Assembly: GCF_017315705.1 (NCBI RefSeq)
Contig: NZ_JAFLRF010000008.1
Location: 213,475 to 277,474 of the forward strand
DNA length: 64,000 bases
DNA from: Trinickia mobilis
GTDB taxonomy: Bacteria > Pseudomonadota > Gammaproteobacteria > Burkholderiales > Burkholderiaceae
Reading direction: 5' to 3'
The notes under the pieces are model-generated. The model searched no databases. It saw nothing but the letters and a program-made list of their open reading frames with translations, and had not been told where the DNA came from. How positions within the stretch are numbered: position 1 is the first letter of the stretch; each line of letters starts with the position of its first letter. Both the position numbers and the translations under genes were made by a program. Below, in pieces: positions 49,658 to 60,079 of this stretch.

Positions 49658-49963
49658 TCACAGGTGTAGGAACAAGGGAAGCGCTGCGCTAATGACGGTT
49701 GTTATCGCGCCCAACCCTACAGAAATCGCAGTCCACAGAGCAGCTTTCCGATTTAAGTTCGAACTCTCCTGGCTGGCGCGCAAAAGCCCGTCTATCCAAT
49801 CTGCTGCGCTGCTGCTGGCGTCGCCCACCGGTTCTATCTGGCCGTACAGCGCATATGTTGGAATCACGTCTATCTTGCTGGCTTGGTGCCATAGGCGGGC
49901 CGCGTACACGCCTGTAAAGGCGGGGAACAACGCAATGGTCCCAACGATAAAAAGAAGTTTCAT
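49658..49963 (-). CDS. Small two-segment membrane protein
   Basis: 101 residues from the ATG at 49,963; a TTG at 50,053 is open but has no ribosome-binding site. Membrane segments about 2-20 (KLLFIVGTIALFPAFTGVYA) and 78-98 (ALWTAISVGLGAITTVISAA) flank a polar loop. Convergent with the 71-residue gene. Unrecognised. Confidence 0.6.
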   Translation of the reverse strand: MKLLFIVGTIALFPAFTGVYAARLWHQASKIDVIPTYALYGQIEPVGDASSSAADWIDGLLRASQESSNLNRKAALWTAISVGLGAITTVISAALPLFLHL

Positions 49964-50190
49964 TTCTCGATTCCGTGGCGGGCGGAGTACGTCATCATAA
50001 GTCCCAAGCGGGGATTCTCCGTTCGAACGGATGGCAGTAGTTGTGCTTATCAATTACAAGCAGCAAGTCGCGTATCGGAGTGAAACTTGTAGGTTTTCGG
50101 GCGGAACCCCGCTCGCTGTGCGGCGCTCATGTCTAGATCATCTCCATCGCGGCCCGTGATTGTGCGGCCGCTTCACCAACGGAGAACGGC

Positions 50191-50370
50191 ATGGAAGCGA
50201 AATTTAGGATCGGAGATGTTGTCGGCCTGATGTCGGGGTCAGCCAACATGACAGTGGCAGACGTGATAGAGACAGACGTTGGGTATGTCTACCACTGCCA
50301 GTGGGTAGACGCGCGAGGGTTGGCGCAACAGCAAACCTACCGTGAGGCCATGCTAGTACCGTGCAATTGA
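50191..50370 (+). CDS. DUF2158 (YodC-like) small protein
   Basis: 59 residues; GGAGA five bases before the ATG. KFRIGDVVGLMSGSANMTVA, VYHCQWVDARG and TYREAMLVPCN follow the SH3-like DUF2158 pattern (KFKxGDVVxLKSGGPxMTV...CxWF...F...L). Function unknown. Its last codons and stop lie within palindrome copy 9. Confidence 0.8.
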   Translation: MEAKFRIGDVVGLMSGSANMTVADVIETDVGYVYHCQWVDARGLAQQQTYREAMLVPCN

Positions 50371-50376
50371 TTGCAC
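50361..50376 (+). repeat. Island palindrome copy 9 (symmetric variant)
   Basis: GTGCAATTGATTGCAC: both outer bases differ from consensus but remain complementary (GTGCAAT / ATTGCAC). Confidence 0.8.
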
Positions 50377-50426
50377 GCCGCATGCTGGCACGCGCCGTGT
50401 GGAGGATGGCGGCCCGCTGGGACGAT

Positions 50427-50939
50427 TTACTCCGAAGGCTTCGGGTTTTCGTCCTCTTCGGGTTCGTCTTTTTTGCTACCGCCCCAAGGTCCGTGACCAG
50501 TCAGGAATGCGGTCGCTATACCTACCAGCAACGCGCCCGCAACGGCAATGGCTGATTTTTCCTTCCCGATGGAGGCCAACTCCCAGATAAGGCCAAACCC
50601 AAACAGCACCAGCACGAATGCCATCCACTGGGCGCGGGTGTCGCGCCGTATCATGCCGTTTATGCCAAGCAGGTCCATGGCTCGTGAATGCCTGCTGTTC
50701 GCCTGGAATTCGTCCACGATCATGCGCGCGCAGCCGGGCACGATCTTGTCATACTCTGCCATGTACTCGGGGGAGGGCATTGGGCCGCGATACGACTCCA
50801 TACGCATCGCAATCTGGACTTTACGCTCAACGATTTGATCGAGCTTAGGTTCAATGACCTCAACTATGTCGTCGGGTGCCTTGTTGGCGCTCCGAGCGCT
50901 ATCTGCGCCTTTATCGTTGTTTTCAGCGGGCACTGCCAT
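50427..50939 (-). CDS. DUF2335 membrane protein
   Basis: 170 residues. The soluble part has PMPSPEYMAEYDKIVPGCARM and FQANSRHSRAMD, the DUF2335 signature (LPxPExLxxYexIxPGxAdrI...HR). Two membrane segments follow (WMAFVLVLFGFGLIWELASI; AIAVAGALLVGIATAFLTG), then an acidic tail. The family is common in prophages and islands; it has been suggested to be holin-like, but its function is not established. It overlaps the upstream small gene by 17 bp. Confidence 0.8.
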   Translation of the reverse strand: MAVPAENNDKGADSARSANKAPDDIVEVIEPKLDQIVERKVQIAMRMESYRGPMPSPEYMAEYDKIVPGCARMIVDEFQANSRHSRAMDLLGINGMIRRDTRAQWMAFVLVLFGFGLIWELASIGKEKSAIAVAGALLVGIATAFLTGHGPWGGSKKDEPEEDENPKPSE

Positions 50940-51123
50940 GCTTGCGGACGACTCCGTTCAGGGCTGAGCGCATGTCCTTTCCCGTGCGAGACCACGCCTC
51001 ATCCATCCGCTTGGCGGCGGACTTATGCGGGTAGGCCGTACGGTAGTCCCCGTGCGGGAACAACGAAAACGTCGTCGCCAAGGCGTCGGCAAACACCGCG
51101 ATGCCGCTTTGTCGAGTTTTCAT
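50923..51123 (-). CDS. Small protein upstream of the DUF2335 gene
   Basis: 66 residues; GAGGAAGAC before the ATG. Basic and soluble (KRMDEAWSRTGKDMRSALNG). Overlap with DUF2335 suggests a coupled pair. Unrecognised. Confidence 0.65.
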   Translation of the reverse strand: MKTRQSGIAVFADALATTFSLFPHGDYRTAYPHKSAAKRMDEAWSRTGKDMRSALNGVVRKHGSAR

Positions 51124-51311
51124 GTCTTCCTCGGTGTGGTATCTGTGACGTAGGCGTTACGGCAGTAGATGCCGTTCGTGCGATACGTGTTTAGCCAATT
51201 ATACGCATTAGTTGCATATGTTAGTAAAGGCTAATAAACCCCTGTAAAGCCTCGCCTACGTGCGTCTGCGCCCGCAATGCCCGACGATACGGTGCGATTG
51301 GCCTACTGCCA

Positions 51312-51327
51312 TTGCAATTGATTGCAA
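51312..51327 (+). repeat. Island palindrome copy 10
   Basis: TTGCAATTGATTGCAA, exact, 13 bp before the right-end TGTGGGGGTCG cluster. Confidence 0.85.
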
Positions 51328-51339
51328 CGGGCCTGCCCG

Positions 51340-51379
51340 TGTGGGGGTCGGGCGTCTGTGGGGGTCGTTGTGGGGGTCG
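51340..51379 (+). repeat. Right-end triple TGTGGGGGTCG repeats
   Basis: Copies at 51,340, 51,357 and 51,369, same orientation as the two copies at the left end. They lie within 100 bp of the right attachment copy. Confidence 0.65.
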
Positions 51380-51396
51380 CGGCTCAGAAAAAGAAA

Positions 51397-51428
51397 AAGG
51401 GTTAGCGGCTACTAACCGGCTAACCCTT
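51397..51428 (-). terminator. Terminator of tRNA-Pro supplied by the island
   Basis: AAGGGTTAGC / GCTAACCCTT, 10-bp stem with a 12-base loop; on the minus strand it runs into TTTTTCTTTTTCTG. Confidence 0.8.
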
Positions 51429-51435
51429 ACTACGT

Positions 51436-51513
<78 letters not shown>

Positions 51514-51566
51514 AAAGCACAAAAGTATAACAGACACTTCCGCAGATTAGAACCATTGCCTCGAAA

Positions 51567-51989
51567 CTAGCGACGCAACAGATCGATCACACTCAGCAGA
51601 TCCTTGCGCAACTGCTCGACGTTGACCGGCCCAGCCGCAGGCGGCGAAGCGGCCGCACTCGCCTCCGCAACCTGCGCCTCGCTCGGCGCAGCCGCCGCAG
51701 CAGGCTCGTCGACCACCGACCCATGCGAATCGAGACGGTTGCGCGCGCCGTTGATCGTGAATCCCTGCTCGTAGAGCAACTCACGAATCCGCCGAATCAG
51801 CAGCACTTCGTGATGCTGATAGTAGCGCCGGTTCCCCCGGCGCTTCACCGGACGCAACTGCGTAAATTCCTGCTCCCAGTACCTCAACACATGTGGCTTG
51901 ACGCCACACAGTTCACTGACTTCACCGATCGTGAAGTAGCGCTTCGCCGGAATCGGAGGCAAGACGACTTTTTCGACCGTCGTTGTCAT
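51567..51989 (-). CDS. MerR-family transcriptional regulator
   Basis: 140 residues. HTH and wing at about 17-85 (YFTIGEVSELCGVKPHVLRYWEQEF; KRRGNRRYYQHHEVLLIRRI). The C-terminal part is Ala/Pro-rich and lacks the metal-binding Cys of classical MerR proteins. It sits 48 bp after ihfA, a conserved pairing in this bacterial group; its target is unknown. Confidence 0.92.
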   Translation of the reverse strand: MTTTVEKVVLPPIPAKRYFTIGEVSELCGVKPHVLRYWEQEFTQLRPVKRRGNRRYYQHHEVLLIRRIRELLYEQGFTINGARNRLDSHGSVVDEPAAAAAPSEAQVAEASAAASPPAAGPVNVEQLRKDLLSVIDLLRR

Positions 51990-52037
51990 CGTCAGTTAAC
52001 CGTCGTGGTGAATTGCGCGGGAAACGCGCCACGTGTA

Positions 52038-52448
52038 TCAGCGCGCGAAGTCTTCTTCAGCGCCGTTTTCGACTAGCGCCTTCAACTTTTGACTTGCATG
52101 GAACGTCACGACACGACGCGCGGCGATCGGAATCGCCTCGCCGGTCTTCGGGTTGCGGCCGGGACGCTGCGGCTTGTCGCGCAACTGAAAGTTGCCGAAG
52201 CCGGACAGCTTCACGCTGTCGCCGCTTTCCAGCGCGTCGCGAATCACCTCGAAGAACGCCTCGACCATGTCCTTCGCTTCACGTTTGTTGAGCCCGACAT
52301 TGTCGAACAGCAACTCGGCCAGCTCGGCTTTGGTCAGCGTCGGCGTTTCCGTCGAAGCGCCGGCGGGTGATGTCGGAATGTCGCGAATCATGGCGCTACG
52401 CTGCGCCGTAAGAAGGGCTTCGAAATCACTCGAGTTCATTTCGTTCAT
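52038..52448 (-). CDS. ihfA: Integration host factor alpha subunit
   Basis: 136 residues: a Burkholderia-type N-terminal extension of about 38 residues, then the HU/IHF fold ([42 protein letters not shown] with the DNA-intercalating Pro; [13 protein letters not shown]). Binds and bends DNA as a heterodimer with IHF-beta. Follows pheT, as in many proteobacteria. It is a likely host factor for the adjacent tRNA-Pro integration. Confidence 0.96.
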   Translation of the reverse strand: MNEMNSSDFEALLTAQRSAMIRDIPTSPAGASTETPTLTKAELAELLFDNVGLNKREAKDMVEAFFEVIRDALESGDSVKLSGFGNFQLRDKPQRPGRNPKTGEAIPIAARRVVTFHASQKLKALVENGAEEDFAR

Positions 52449-52514
52449 ATCAATTGATGGCGCGTCACACGAATACCAGACAATGCAGGAGCAACCGTAA
52501 GATGTCGTCCGCGC

Positions 52515-54947
52515 TTATCCACGCAACCGTGCGCCATAGACTCGAGCCAAGCGATCCACGAGGGTTTTGACGGCCAGATCCACCGTTTCATCCTGTAGGG
52601 TTCCTGCAGTATCTTGCAAGGTTACGCGGAACGCAAGGCTTTTCTCATGAGCTCCTGGCCCACCAGAAGTATTTGATTTTGCACGAAATTCATCGAAAAG
52701 CGCAACCCTCTGAACAGACTTGCAAGCTTCCTCGGAAAGCGCCTTTTGCATCTCGTCGAGCAGCGCCTGAACCTCGATTTTTTGGTCCACGACAACCGCG
52801 ATATCGCGCCGCACCGGCGGGAATTTCGACACCTCAGACGGCGTCGGCAGCGAGCGCTCGATCAGCGCGTCGGCGTCGATCTCGAACAGGATCGGCGCAT
52901 TCGGCAAATCGTACTTCTGCATCCAGCGCGGATGCATTTCGCCGAGCCAGCCCACCGCGCGGCCATCGAGCTCGATGCTCGCGCTGCGTCCCGGGTGCAA
53001 CGCCGGATGTTCGGCTTTGACGAAGCGCGCGACGCGCGGTGCGATCAACGCTTCGAGATCGCCCTTAACGTCGAAGAAATCGGCTACGCGCGACGACGTG
53101 CCCCACTGCTCTTCGACCAGCGGACCATACGCGAGCGCACCGACGCGCTTCGGCTGCGCATAGCCTTCGACAGCAAGCTCACCCGCCTTCAGCGACGGAT
53201 CGTGCAAGAACACACGCCCCGCTTCGAACACGCGAATACGTTCCGCGCGCCGATTCAGGTTGTGGCGCAGCACGTTGATGAGACTGCCGAACAACGTCGT
53301 GCGCATCACCGAAAGCTGGCTCGCAATCGGGTTCAACAGACGCACCGGGTTGTCGTTACCCGCGAAGTCCTGCTCCCACTCGGCGTCGACGAAGCTGAAG
53401 TTCACCGTCTCGGCGTAATCGCGTGCGGCAAGCTCATGACGGATCGTGTGGATCGAGCGCTGGGTTTCGTTGGTTGCGCGCATCTCGCTCGCGGCGACCG
53501 GAGGACGCGCCGGAATCTTCTCGAAGCCGTAGATGCGAGCGACTTCTTCGATCAGGTCTTCCTCGATTTCGATATCGAAGCGATACGGCGGCGGCGTCAC
53601 GGCGAACGTATCGCCGTCGCGTTCGAATTGGAGACCGAGGCGCGTGAAAATCTGCGCGATCTCGTCAGCGCCGATCTGCACGCCGATGATGCGGTTCGCA
53701 CGCGCGACGCGCATCTTCACCGGCGTGCGCTGCGGCACGTTGACGGTCTGATCGTCGACCGGGCCGGCCTTGCCGCCGCAGATGCCGAGAATCAGCTGCG
53801 TGATGCGCTCGATGTGCTCGACGGTCGTCGCGTAGTCGACGCCACGCTCGAAGCGATGCGCGGCATCGGTCGAGAAGTTGTACTTGCGCGCGCGGCCGCG
53901 GATGCTGTCCGGCCACCAGAATGCGGCTTCCAGATAGATGTTCGTCGTGTCGAGCGAGACGGCCGTGCTGTCGCCGCCCATGATGCCGGCGAGGCTTTCG
54001 ACATGGCGGTCGTCGGCGACCACGCCGACGGTTTCGTCGAGCTCGACCGTGTTGCCGTTCAGGAGCTTCAGCGACTCACCACGACGGCCCCAGCGCACTT
54101 CGATCGCGCCATGAATCTTGTCGAGATCGAACACGTGCGACGGACGGCCAAGCTCGAGCATCACGTAGTTCGAAATATCGACGAGCGCCGAAATGCTGCG
54201 CTGGCCCGAACGCTCGAGGCGCTCGACCATCCATTGCGGGGTCTTCGCGCGCGCATTGACGCCGCGGATCACGCGGCCCGAAAAGCGGCCGCACAGATCG
54301 GGCGCGGCGATCGTGACCGGCAAGGTTTCGTCGAGCGTGACTTCAGCTGGCTTGAATTCAGGCGTCTTGAGCGGCGTACCGGTAATCGCCGACGTCTCGC
54401 GCGCGACGCCAAACACGGACAGGCAATCGGCCTTGTTCGGCGTCAGCTTGATTTCGAAAATCGTGTCGTCGAGGTTCAGCGTCTCGCGGATATCCTGGCC
54501 GATCGGCGTATCTTCCGGCAGGATCAGGAGGCCGCTATGATCTTCGGACAGCTTCAGTTCCCGCGCCGAGCACAGCATGCCCTGGCTCTCCACGCCGCGC
54601 AGCTTCGACAGCTTGATCGCGAACGGCGCCCCCCCCTCTTCGGCCGGCGGCAGTTGCGCACCGACCAGCGCGACCGGCACTTTGATGCCGGGCGTCACAT
54701 TGGGCGCGCCGCACACGATGTTCAGCGTTGCGCCGGTGCCCGCATCGACCTGACACACGTTGAGCTTGTCCGCATCGGGGTGCTTGACCACTTCCAGCAC
54801 GCGGCCCACGACGATCTTCGACGTTGGCGGCGCAGCCGGCCGCAGACCTTCGACTTCGAGGCCCGCCATCGTCAGCGCATGCGACAGTTCGTCCGTCGTC
54901 AGTTGCGGGTCGACAAAGGTTCTCAGCCAGGATTCAGGGAATTGCAT
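52515..54947 (-). CDS. pheT: Phenylalanyl-tRNA synthetase beta subunit
   Basis: 810 residues, full family length. N-terminal tRNA-binding EMAP-like domain ([21 protein letters not shown]), B3/4 editing domain, B5 domain, catalytic-like core, and the C-terminal ferredoxin-like anticodon domain ([18 protein letters not shown]). Works with PheS as an alpha2-beta2 enzyme charging tRNA-Phe. Follows pheS by 116 bp. Confidence 0.98.
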   Translation of the reverse strand: MQFPESWLRTFVDPQLTTDELSHALTMAGLEVEGLRPAAPPTSKIVVGRVLEVVKHPDADKLNVCQVDAGTGATLNIVCGAPNVTPGIKVPVALVGAQLPPAEEGGAPFAIKLSKLRGVESQGMLCSARELKLSEDHSGLLILPEDTPIGQDIRETLNLDDTIFEIKLTPNKADCLSVFGVARETSAITGTPLKTPEFKPAEVTLDETLPVTIAAPDLCGRFSGRVIRGVNARAKTPQWMVERLERSGQRSISALVDISNYVMLELGRPSHVFDLDKIHGAIEVRWGRRGESLKLLNGNTVELDETVGVVADDRHVESLAGIMGGDSTAVSLDTTNIYLEAAFWWPDSIRGRARKYNFSTDAAHRFERGVDYATTVEHIERITQLILGICGGKAGPVDDQTVNVPQRTPVKMRVARANRIIGVQIGADEIAQIFTRLGLQFERDGDTFAVTPPPYRFDIEIEEDLIEEVARIYGFEKIPARPPVAASEMRATNETQRSIHTIRHELAARDYAETVNFSFVDAEWEQDFAGNDNPVRLLNPIASQLSVMRTTLFGSLINVLRHNLNRRAERIRVFEAGRVFLHDPSLKAGELAVEGYAQPKRVGALAYGPLVEEQWGTSSRVADFFDVKGDLEALIAPRVARFVKAEHPALHPGRSASIELDGRAVGWLGEMHPRWMQKYDLPNAPILFEIDADALIERSLPTPSEVSKFPPVRRDIAVVVDQKIEVQALLDEMQKALSEEACKSVQRVALFDEFRAKSNTSGGPGAHEKSLAFRVTLQDTAGTLQDETVDLAVKTLVDRLARVYGARLRG

Positions 54948-55063
54948 GGATGTCTACGTTCGAAATGGGTGATGTCCACGTCCGGCTCGATGCCGGGACA
55001 TGCCGGAACACAGCTCGCGGCGCACTCGAAAGCTCCCGCTTCGCGCCACGCTCGATTCGCGTA

Positions 55064-56077
55064 CTAGGCGAACTGCCGCAGAAAGCGCAGATCGTTTTCG
55101 AAGAAGAGCCGCAGGTCCTGCACGCCGTAACGCAACATCGCGAGCCGCTCCAGGCCGCTGCCAAACGCGAAGCCGATATAGCGTTCCGGGTCCAAGCCCA
55201 TGTTGCGAATCACGTTCGGATGCACTTGTCCGGAGCCCGAAATTTCGAGCCACTTGCCGGCGTTCTTGCCCTCTTCGAACATCATGTCGATTTCGGCGGA
55301 CGGCTCCGTGAACGGAAAGTACGACGGACGGAAGCGCACGAGAATGTCGTCACGCTCAAAGAATTTCTTGAGGAAGTCGGTATAGACGCCCTTCAGGTCT
55401 GCGAAGCTGATGTTCTCTTCGATCCAGAGCCCTTCCACCTGGTTGAACATCGGCGAATGCGTTGCGTCGCTATCGACGCGGTAGGTCCGTCCCGGCACGA
55501 TCACCTTGATGGGCGGCCGGTTCATGCGCGCATAGCGGACCTGCATCGGGCTCGTATGCGTGCGCAACAGCAATTGTCGGCCGTCGGCATCTTTGCCGTC
55601 GACGTAGAAGGTGTCCTGCATCGAGCGCGCCGGGTGGTTTTCCGGGCTGTTCAATGCGGTGAAGTTGTACCAGTCGGTTTCGATCTCGGGGCCATCGGCC
55701 ACGTCGAAGCCGATCGAGCGGAAGATCTGCTCGACGCGCTCCCACGTGCGCATCACCGGATGCAGGCTGCCTGCACCGGCGCCGCGGCCGGGCAGCGTGA
55801 CGTCGATCGCCTCCGCGGCGAGACGCTGATTCAAGAGCGCATCCGCGAGCGCTCGACGGCGCGCGGTCAGCGCTGCCTCGACCTGCTGCTTCGCGACGTT
55901 GATGCGTGCGCCTTCGGTCTTGCGCGTGTCGGGATCGAGCTTGCCAAGGCCCTTCAACAGCTCGGTCAATACACCCGACTTGCCGAGAAACCGTGCCTTC
56001 TCGTTTTCGAGCGCAGTGACATCGGAGGCGTGTTCGAAAGCTTTTTGCGCGTCGGCGACAATCTGGTCCAGATCCAT
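55064..56077 (-). CDS. pheS: Phenylalanyl-tRNA synthetase alpha subunit
   Basis: 337 residues from the ATG at 56,077 ([20 protein letters not shown]); the open frame extends 24 codons further but crosses the leader and lacks a ribosome-binding site. Class II motifs are [27 protein letters not shown] (motif 2 region), [14 protein letters not shown] and [16 protein letters not shown] (motif 3). Confidence 0.98.
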   Translation of the reverse strand: MDLDQIVADAQKAFEHASDVTALENEKARFLGKSGVLTELLKGLGKLDPDTRKTEGARINVAKQQVEAALTARRRALADALLNQRLAAEAIDVTLPGRGAGAGSLHPVMRTWERVEQIFRSIGFDVADGPEIETDWYNFTALNSPENHPARSMQDTFYVDGKDADGRQLLLRTHTSPMQVRYARMNRPPIKVIVPGRTYRVDSDATHSPMFNQVEGLWIEENISFADLKGVYTDFLKKFFERDDILVRFRPSYFPFTEPSAEIDMMFEEGKNAGKWLEISGSGQVHPNVIRNMGLDPERYIGFAFGSGLERLAMLRYGVQDLRLFFENDLRFLRQFA

Positions 56078-56164
56078 TGATCCCATCATTTCAACGTCAT
56101 TGAAAAGTGACACTTGCGCTCGAGCAGCAAACCCGAGCAGCGAATACATGCGAATTCGTTTCTA

Positions 56165-56201
56165 CCAACAAAAAAGGGGCTCGGTGAGGAGCCCCGTTTT
56201 T
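56165..56201 (-). terminator. Terminator/attenuator between rplT and pheS
   Basis: On the minus strand GGGGCTC / GAGCCCC with flanking CAACAAAAA/TTTTTGTTG pairing and a T6 run. It lies about 90 bp before the pheS start, where pheST operons are often attenuated; I did not find a Phe-rich leader peptide. Confidence 0.75.
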
Positions 56202-56265
56202 GTTGCAGCGGCACCGAGACTACCGGATCTTCGCTGCAACGAACCACGCAGTGCTAATTTCGCAA

Positions 56266-56625
56266 TTAGGCTGCAACGGCGGCTTTCACCTGCTTCACGA
56301 TCGCAGCAAAAGCAACCTTGTCGAACACCGCCATATCAGCCAGCACCTTGCGGTCAAGTTCAATCGACGCCTTCTTCAGGCCGTTGATGAACACGCTGTA
56401 GGTCATGTCGTGCTGACGCACCGCCGCGTTGATGCGCGTGATCCACAGTGCGCGGAACACACGCTTCTTGTTGCGGCGATCGCGGTAGGCGTATTGGCCA
56501 GCGCGCATGACCGCCTGCTTGGCGATACGGTAGACGTTATTGCGACGGCCGCGATAGCCCTTCGCAAGGTTGATGATCTTCTTGTGGCGGGCCCGTGCGG
56601 TAACCCCACGTTTAACTCGAGGCAT
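56266..56625 (-). CDS. rplT: 50S ribosomal protein L20
   Basis: 119 residues ([40 protein letters not shown]), the usual length. Binds 23S rRNA early in assembly and, in other bacteria, represses its own operon by binding the mRNA. Confidence 0.98.
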   Translation of the reverse strand: MPRVKRGVTARARHKKIINLAKGYRGRRNNVYRIAKQAVMRAGQYAYRDRRNKKRVFRALWITRINAAVRQHDMTYSVFINGLKKASIELDRKVLADMAVFDKVAFAAIVKQVKAAVAA

Positions 56626-56654
56626 GATTCGCTCCTATGAGTATCGGTTAAGGG

Positions 56655-56852
56655 TTAGGCGAACGGCAGCATCGCGCGTACGGAATTCAGATCGGAATCG
56701 TGAACTGCCGTGGCGCCGCGCAGGTGACGCTTGTTCTTGGTGGTTTTCTTGGTAAGAATGTGGCGCTTGAAGGCTTGACCGCGCTTGACGGTACCGCCCG
56801 GACGCACCACGAAGCGCTTTGCAGCGCTCTTCTTGGTCTTCATCTTAGGCAT
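56655..56852 (-). CDS. rpmI: 50S ribosomal protein L35
   Basis: 65 residues from the ATG at 56,852 ([20 protein letters not shown]), the standard start; three extra upstream codons are not part of the family. 29 bp before rplT. Confidence 0.98.
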
Positions 56853-56976
56853 GACGAACAACTCCAGTTTATTAGATGGCGATGGGTGTGCGGTCGGCTA
56901 AAAGCCCCTGACCCGCCCTTCGAAACCCAGTCCACTTGTGTACGGCAAGCCGATCGTGCCGGCCGCCGCCCTTTCA

Positions 56977-57007
56977 GGTAAAGAGCCCGAAATTCGGGCT
57001 CTTTACC
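56977..57007. terminator. Hairpin between infC and rpmI
   Basis: 15-bp perfect inverted repeat (GGTAAAGAGCCCGAA / TTCGGGCTCTTTACC). It lacks a long T-run, so it may be a processing or regulatory structure (L20 control region) rather than a full terminator. Confidence 0.6.
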
Positions 57008-57073
57008 GAAACCTGCCAGTTACTGTTCACTTCTGTGCAACTCATGGCGCACACCGCCCGGCGCGCTGCCATA

Positions 57074-57598
57074 TCACTTCTTCTTTTTCGGGGCCAGCAC
57101 CATGATCATCTGACGCCCTTCCATCTTCGGCATTTGCTCGACCTGACCGACTTCGTCAAGGTCCGTGCGCAAGCGCTCGAGCATGCGCATGCCGATTTCC
57201 TGGTGAGCCATTTCGCGACCACGGAAACGCAACGTGATTTTCGTCTTGTCGCCGTCTTCGAGGAAGCGAACGAGGTTACGCAGCTTGACGTTGTAGTCGC
57301 CGTCATCCGTGCCGGGGCGGAATTTCACTTCCTTGACCTGGATGACCTTCTGCTTGAGCTTCGCCTCGTGCTGCTTTTTCGCTTCCTGGTACTTGAACTT
57401 GCCGTAGTCCATCAAACGGCAAACGGGCGGCACCGCCTGCGGGGCGATTTCAACCAGATCCACGTCCTGCTGTTCCGACAAACGGAAAGCTTCGGCCAAT
57501 TTCACGATGCCGAGCGGTTCGTTCTCGACTCCGACCAGACGCACCTCAGGTGCAGTGATTTCACCGTTGATGCGATGCGACGACTTATCAGTAGCGAT
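57074..57598 (-). CDS. infC: Translation initiation factor IF-3
   Basis: No ATG fits; the family N-terminus ([20 protein letters not shown]) is open upstream of the first GTG and begins at an AUC codon at 57,598, with GAGGA ahead. Rare start codons are the known basis of IF-3 self-regulation. 174 residues; N-domain about 10-80 ([20 protein letters not shown]), linker helix, C-domain ([20 protein letters not shown]) ending PKKKK. Confidence 0.95.
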   Translation of the reverse strand: MATDKSSHRINGEITAPEVRLVGVENEPLGIVKLAEAFRLSEQQDVDLVEIAPQAVPPVCRLMDYGKFKYQEAKKQHEAKLKQKVIQVKEVKFRPGTDDGDYNVKLRNLVRFLEDGDKTKITLRFRGREMAHQEIGMRMLERLRTDLDEVGQVEQMPKMEGRQMIMVLAPKKKK

Positions 57599-57647
57599 GT
57601 TACGTTTCCTCTAAAAATTAAAAAAACTAGCCGCGCTGCCGGATGGC

Positions 57648-59555
57648 TTACTTGAACGCCTCTACGTCTTCACGGAGGCGCTCAACGAAGGTGTTGATCG
57701 GCATGACGCCCAGATCCACACCGCCACGGGCACGCACGGCTACCGTCTGTGCATCACGCTCCTTGTCGCCGACCACAAGCAGATACGGCACTTTTTCCAG
57801 CGTGTGCTCGCGTATTTTATAGCTAATTTTCTCGTTGCGCAAATCAACCTCGACTCTAACCCCTTGTTTTTGCAACGATTGGGTCAGCATTTGAGCATAT
57901 TCGGCCTGACTTTCGGCGATATTCATCACGACGGCCTGCACGGGCGCGAGCCAAGCCGGCATTGCACCGGCATGGTGCTCGATCAGAATCCCGAGGAAGC
58001 GCTCCATCGATCCGACGATTGCCCGGTGCAGCATCACAGGCCGGCGACGGCTGTTGTCCTCCGCGACATATTCGGCGCCAAGCCGCTCCGGCAACACCAT
58101 GTCGAGCTGCAATGTGCCGCACTGCCACGAACGGCCGAGCGCATCCTTGATGTGGTACTCAATTTTCGGACCGTAGAACGCACCCTCGCCCTCGAGCTCT
58201 TCCCATTGGAGGCCGCAGGCGGTCAGCGCGTCGCGCAGGCCTTGTTCCGCACGGTCCCAGATCTCGTCGGTACCCGCGCGCTGCTCGGGACGCAGCGACA
58301 GCTTGATGTCGATATTGTCGAAGCCGAAGTCCTTGTAGACGCTCATCGCGAGCGTATTGAACTTGATCGACTCAGCGATGAATTGCTCTTCGGTACAGAA
58401 GATGTGCGCGTCATCCTGCACGAAGCCGCGCACACGCATTAATCCATGCAGCGCGCCCGACGCTTCGTTGCGATGGCACGAGCCGAACTCGGCGTAGCGC
58501 AGCGGCAGATCGCGATACGAGCGCAGGCCGTGCTTGAACACCTGCACGTGCCCCGGACAGTTCATCGGCTTGATTGCGTAATCACGCTTTTCCGATTCGG
58601 TCGTGAACATGTTTTCACGATAGTTCTGCCAGTGGCCTGACGCCTCCCACAGAGAGCGGTCCATGATCATCGGCGTCTTGATCTCGAGGTAACCGTCGTG
58701 ATTGACGCGGCGACGCATGTATTGCTCGACCTGCTGCCACAGCGACCAGCCTTTCGGATGCCAGAACACCATGCCCGGCGACTCGTCCTGCATGTGGAAC
58801 AGGTCGAGTTGCTTGCCTAGCTTGCGGTGATCGCGTTTTTCCGCCTCTTCGAGCATGTGAAGATAGGCGTCCTGGTCTTCCTTCTTCGTCCAGGCCGTGC
58901 CGTAGATACGCTGTAACTGCTCGTTCTTCGAATCGCCGCGCCAGTAGGCGCCCGCGACCTTCATCAGCTTGAAGACCTTCAGCTTGCCGGTGGACGGCAC
59001 GTGCGGGCCGCGGCACAAATCGGTGAAGCCGCCATGCGAGTAGAGCTTGATTTCGTCGCTGGCCGGAATCGATTCGATGATCTCGGCCTTGTACTTCTCG
59101 CCGATGCTCTTGAAATAGTCGACGGCTTCGTCGCGCGACACGACGCGGCGCGACACCGGCTCGTCCTTCTTCGCGAGCTCCTGCATGCGCTTTTCGATCT
59201 TTTCGAGATCTTCCGGCGTGAAGGGACGCTGATAGGAGAAATCGTAGTAGAAGCCGTTGTCGATCACCGGCCCGATCGTCACTTGCGCTTCCGGGTAGAG
59301 ATCTTTCACCGCATACGCAAGCAAGTGCGCGGTCGAATGGCGAATGATATCGAGCCCGTCTGCATCCTTTTCAGTGACGATCGCGAGCGCTGCATCGCGA
59401 TCGATCAGCGCCGACGTGTCGACCAGTTCACCATCGAGCTTGCCGCCGAGCGCGACCTTCGCGAGCCCGGGGCCAATGGAAGCCGCGACTTCGGCAACCG
59501 TCACCGGATGATCGTACTGTCGAACCGAACCGTCAGGCAGACGTATCGAAACCAT
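57648..59555 (-). CDS. thrS: Threonyl-tRNA synthetase
   Basis: 635 residues from the ATG at 59,555 (GGAGA seven bases upstream). TGS domain about 1-62, editing domain with [16 protein letters not shown] (zinc-site His), class II core ([51 protein letters not shown]), C-terminal anticodon domain. First gene of the thrS-infC-rpmI-rplT cluster. Confidence 0.98.
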   Translation of the reverse strand: MVSIRLPDGSVRQYDHPVTVAEVAASIGPGLAKVALGGKLDGELVDTSALIDRDAALAIVTEKDADGLDIIRHSTAHLLAYAVKDLYPEAQVTIGPVIDNGFYYDFSYQRPFTPEDLEKIEKRMQELAKKDEPVSRRVVSRDEAVDYFKSIGEKYKAEIIESIPASDEIKLYSHGGFTDLCRGPHVPSTGKLKVFKLMKVAGAYWRGDSKNEQLQRIYGTAWTKKEDQDAYLHMLEEAEKRDHRKLGKQLDLFHMQDESPGMVFWHPKGWSLWQQVEQYMRRRVNHDGYLEIKTPMIMDRSLWEASGHWQNYRENMFTTESEKRDYAIKPMNCPGHVQVFKHGLRSYRDLPLRYAEFGSCHRNEASGALHGLMRVRGFVQDDAHIFCTEEQFIAESIKFNTLAMSVYKDFGFDNIDIKLSLRPEQRAGTDEIWDRAEQGLRDALTACGLQWEELEGEGAFYGPKIEYHIKDALGRSWQCGTLQLDMVLPERLGAEYVAEDNSRRRPVMLHRAIVGSMERFLGILIEHHAGAMPAWLAPVQAVVMNIAESQAEYAQMLTQSLQKQGVRVEVDLRNEKISYKIREHTLEKVPYLLVVGDKERDAQTVAVRARGGVDLGVMPINTFVERLREDVEAFK

Positions 59556-59671
59556 TGCGTTCTCCGAAATGCCCGCACAAGGCGGCACATGAAACAGCGT
59601 GTTGATAACAGCAAATCGCTATCAGCAAGCAAACAGCCGACTCACAGCGAATAGGCGACCCAATGACGGCG

Positions 59672-59706
59672 AAAAAAAATGCGGCCCCGCTTTCGAGGGG
59701 CCGCAT
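59672..59706 (-). terminator. Terminator downstream of tRNA-Val
   Basis: ATGCGGCCCC / GGGGCCGCAT, 10-bp stem with an 8-base loop, followed on the minus strand by TTTTTTTT. Confidence 0.88.
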
Positions 59707-59866
59707 TCACTTTTCAGCAAACTACAGGGCAAAAGAGGTCCTCGACTAGCGTCGCTCCGAAGTCACTTCGGTAAACGTTCGCGGTGTCATAACCGTATTC
59801 GCCTTTTGCGCCGAGGCGCTTTCTGCGTTTCTTTGAAACCCTGGCAAACCAAAGCTTCGATTTCGT

Positions 59867-59943
59867 TGGTAGGCTCGATTGGACTCGAACCAACGACCCC
59901 CACCATGTCAAGGTGGTGCTCTAACCAGCTGAGCTACGAGCCT
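59867..59943 (-). tRNA. tRNA-Val (anticodon GAC)
   Basis: 77 nt including CCA. Acceptor AGGCTCG / CGAGCCT, D-arm AGCTCAGCTGGTTAGAGC, anticodon loop TTGACAT (GAC), T-arm GGTTCGAGTCC. Confidence 0.97.
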
Positions 59944-60079
59944 GAAGAAGCTGAAATTATATGGACCCCATCAACACTTGGCAAGCACTTTTATGCATCG
60001 ACATTAAAAATGTTATTGCGTGCTGTCCGCGGCTTGCTTCGATGAGCGTTATGGCAGCGTCGCCGCACATCACGATCAC

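Noticed and set aside
35415..51327. Interpretation of the ten palindromes as a CRISPR array
   Set aside because: Spacing is kilobases, not 30-40 bp, no spacers are present and no cas genes occur.
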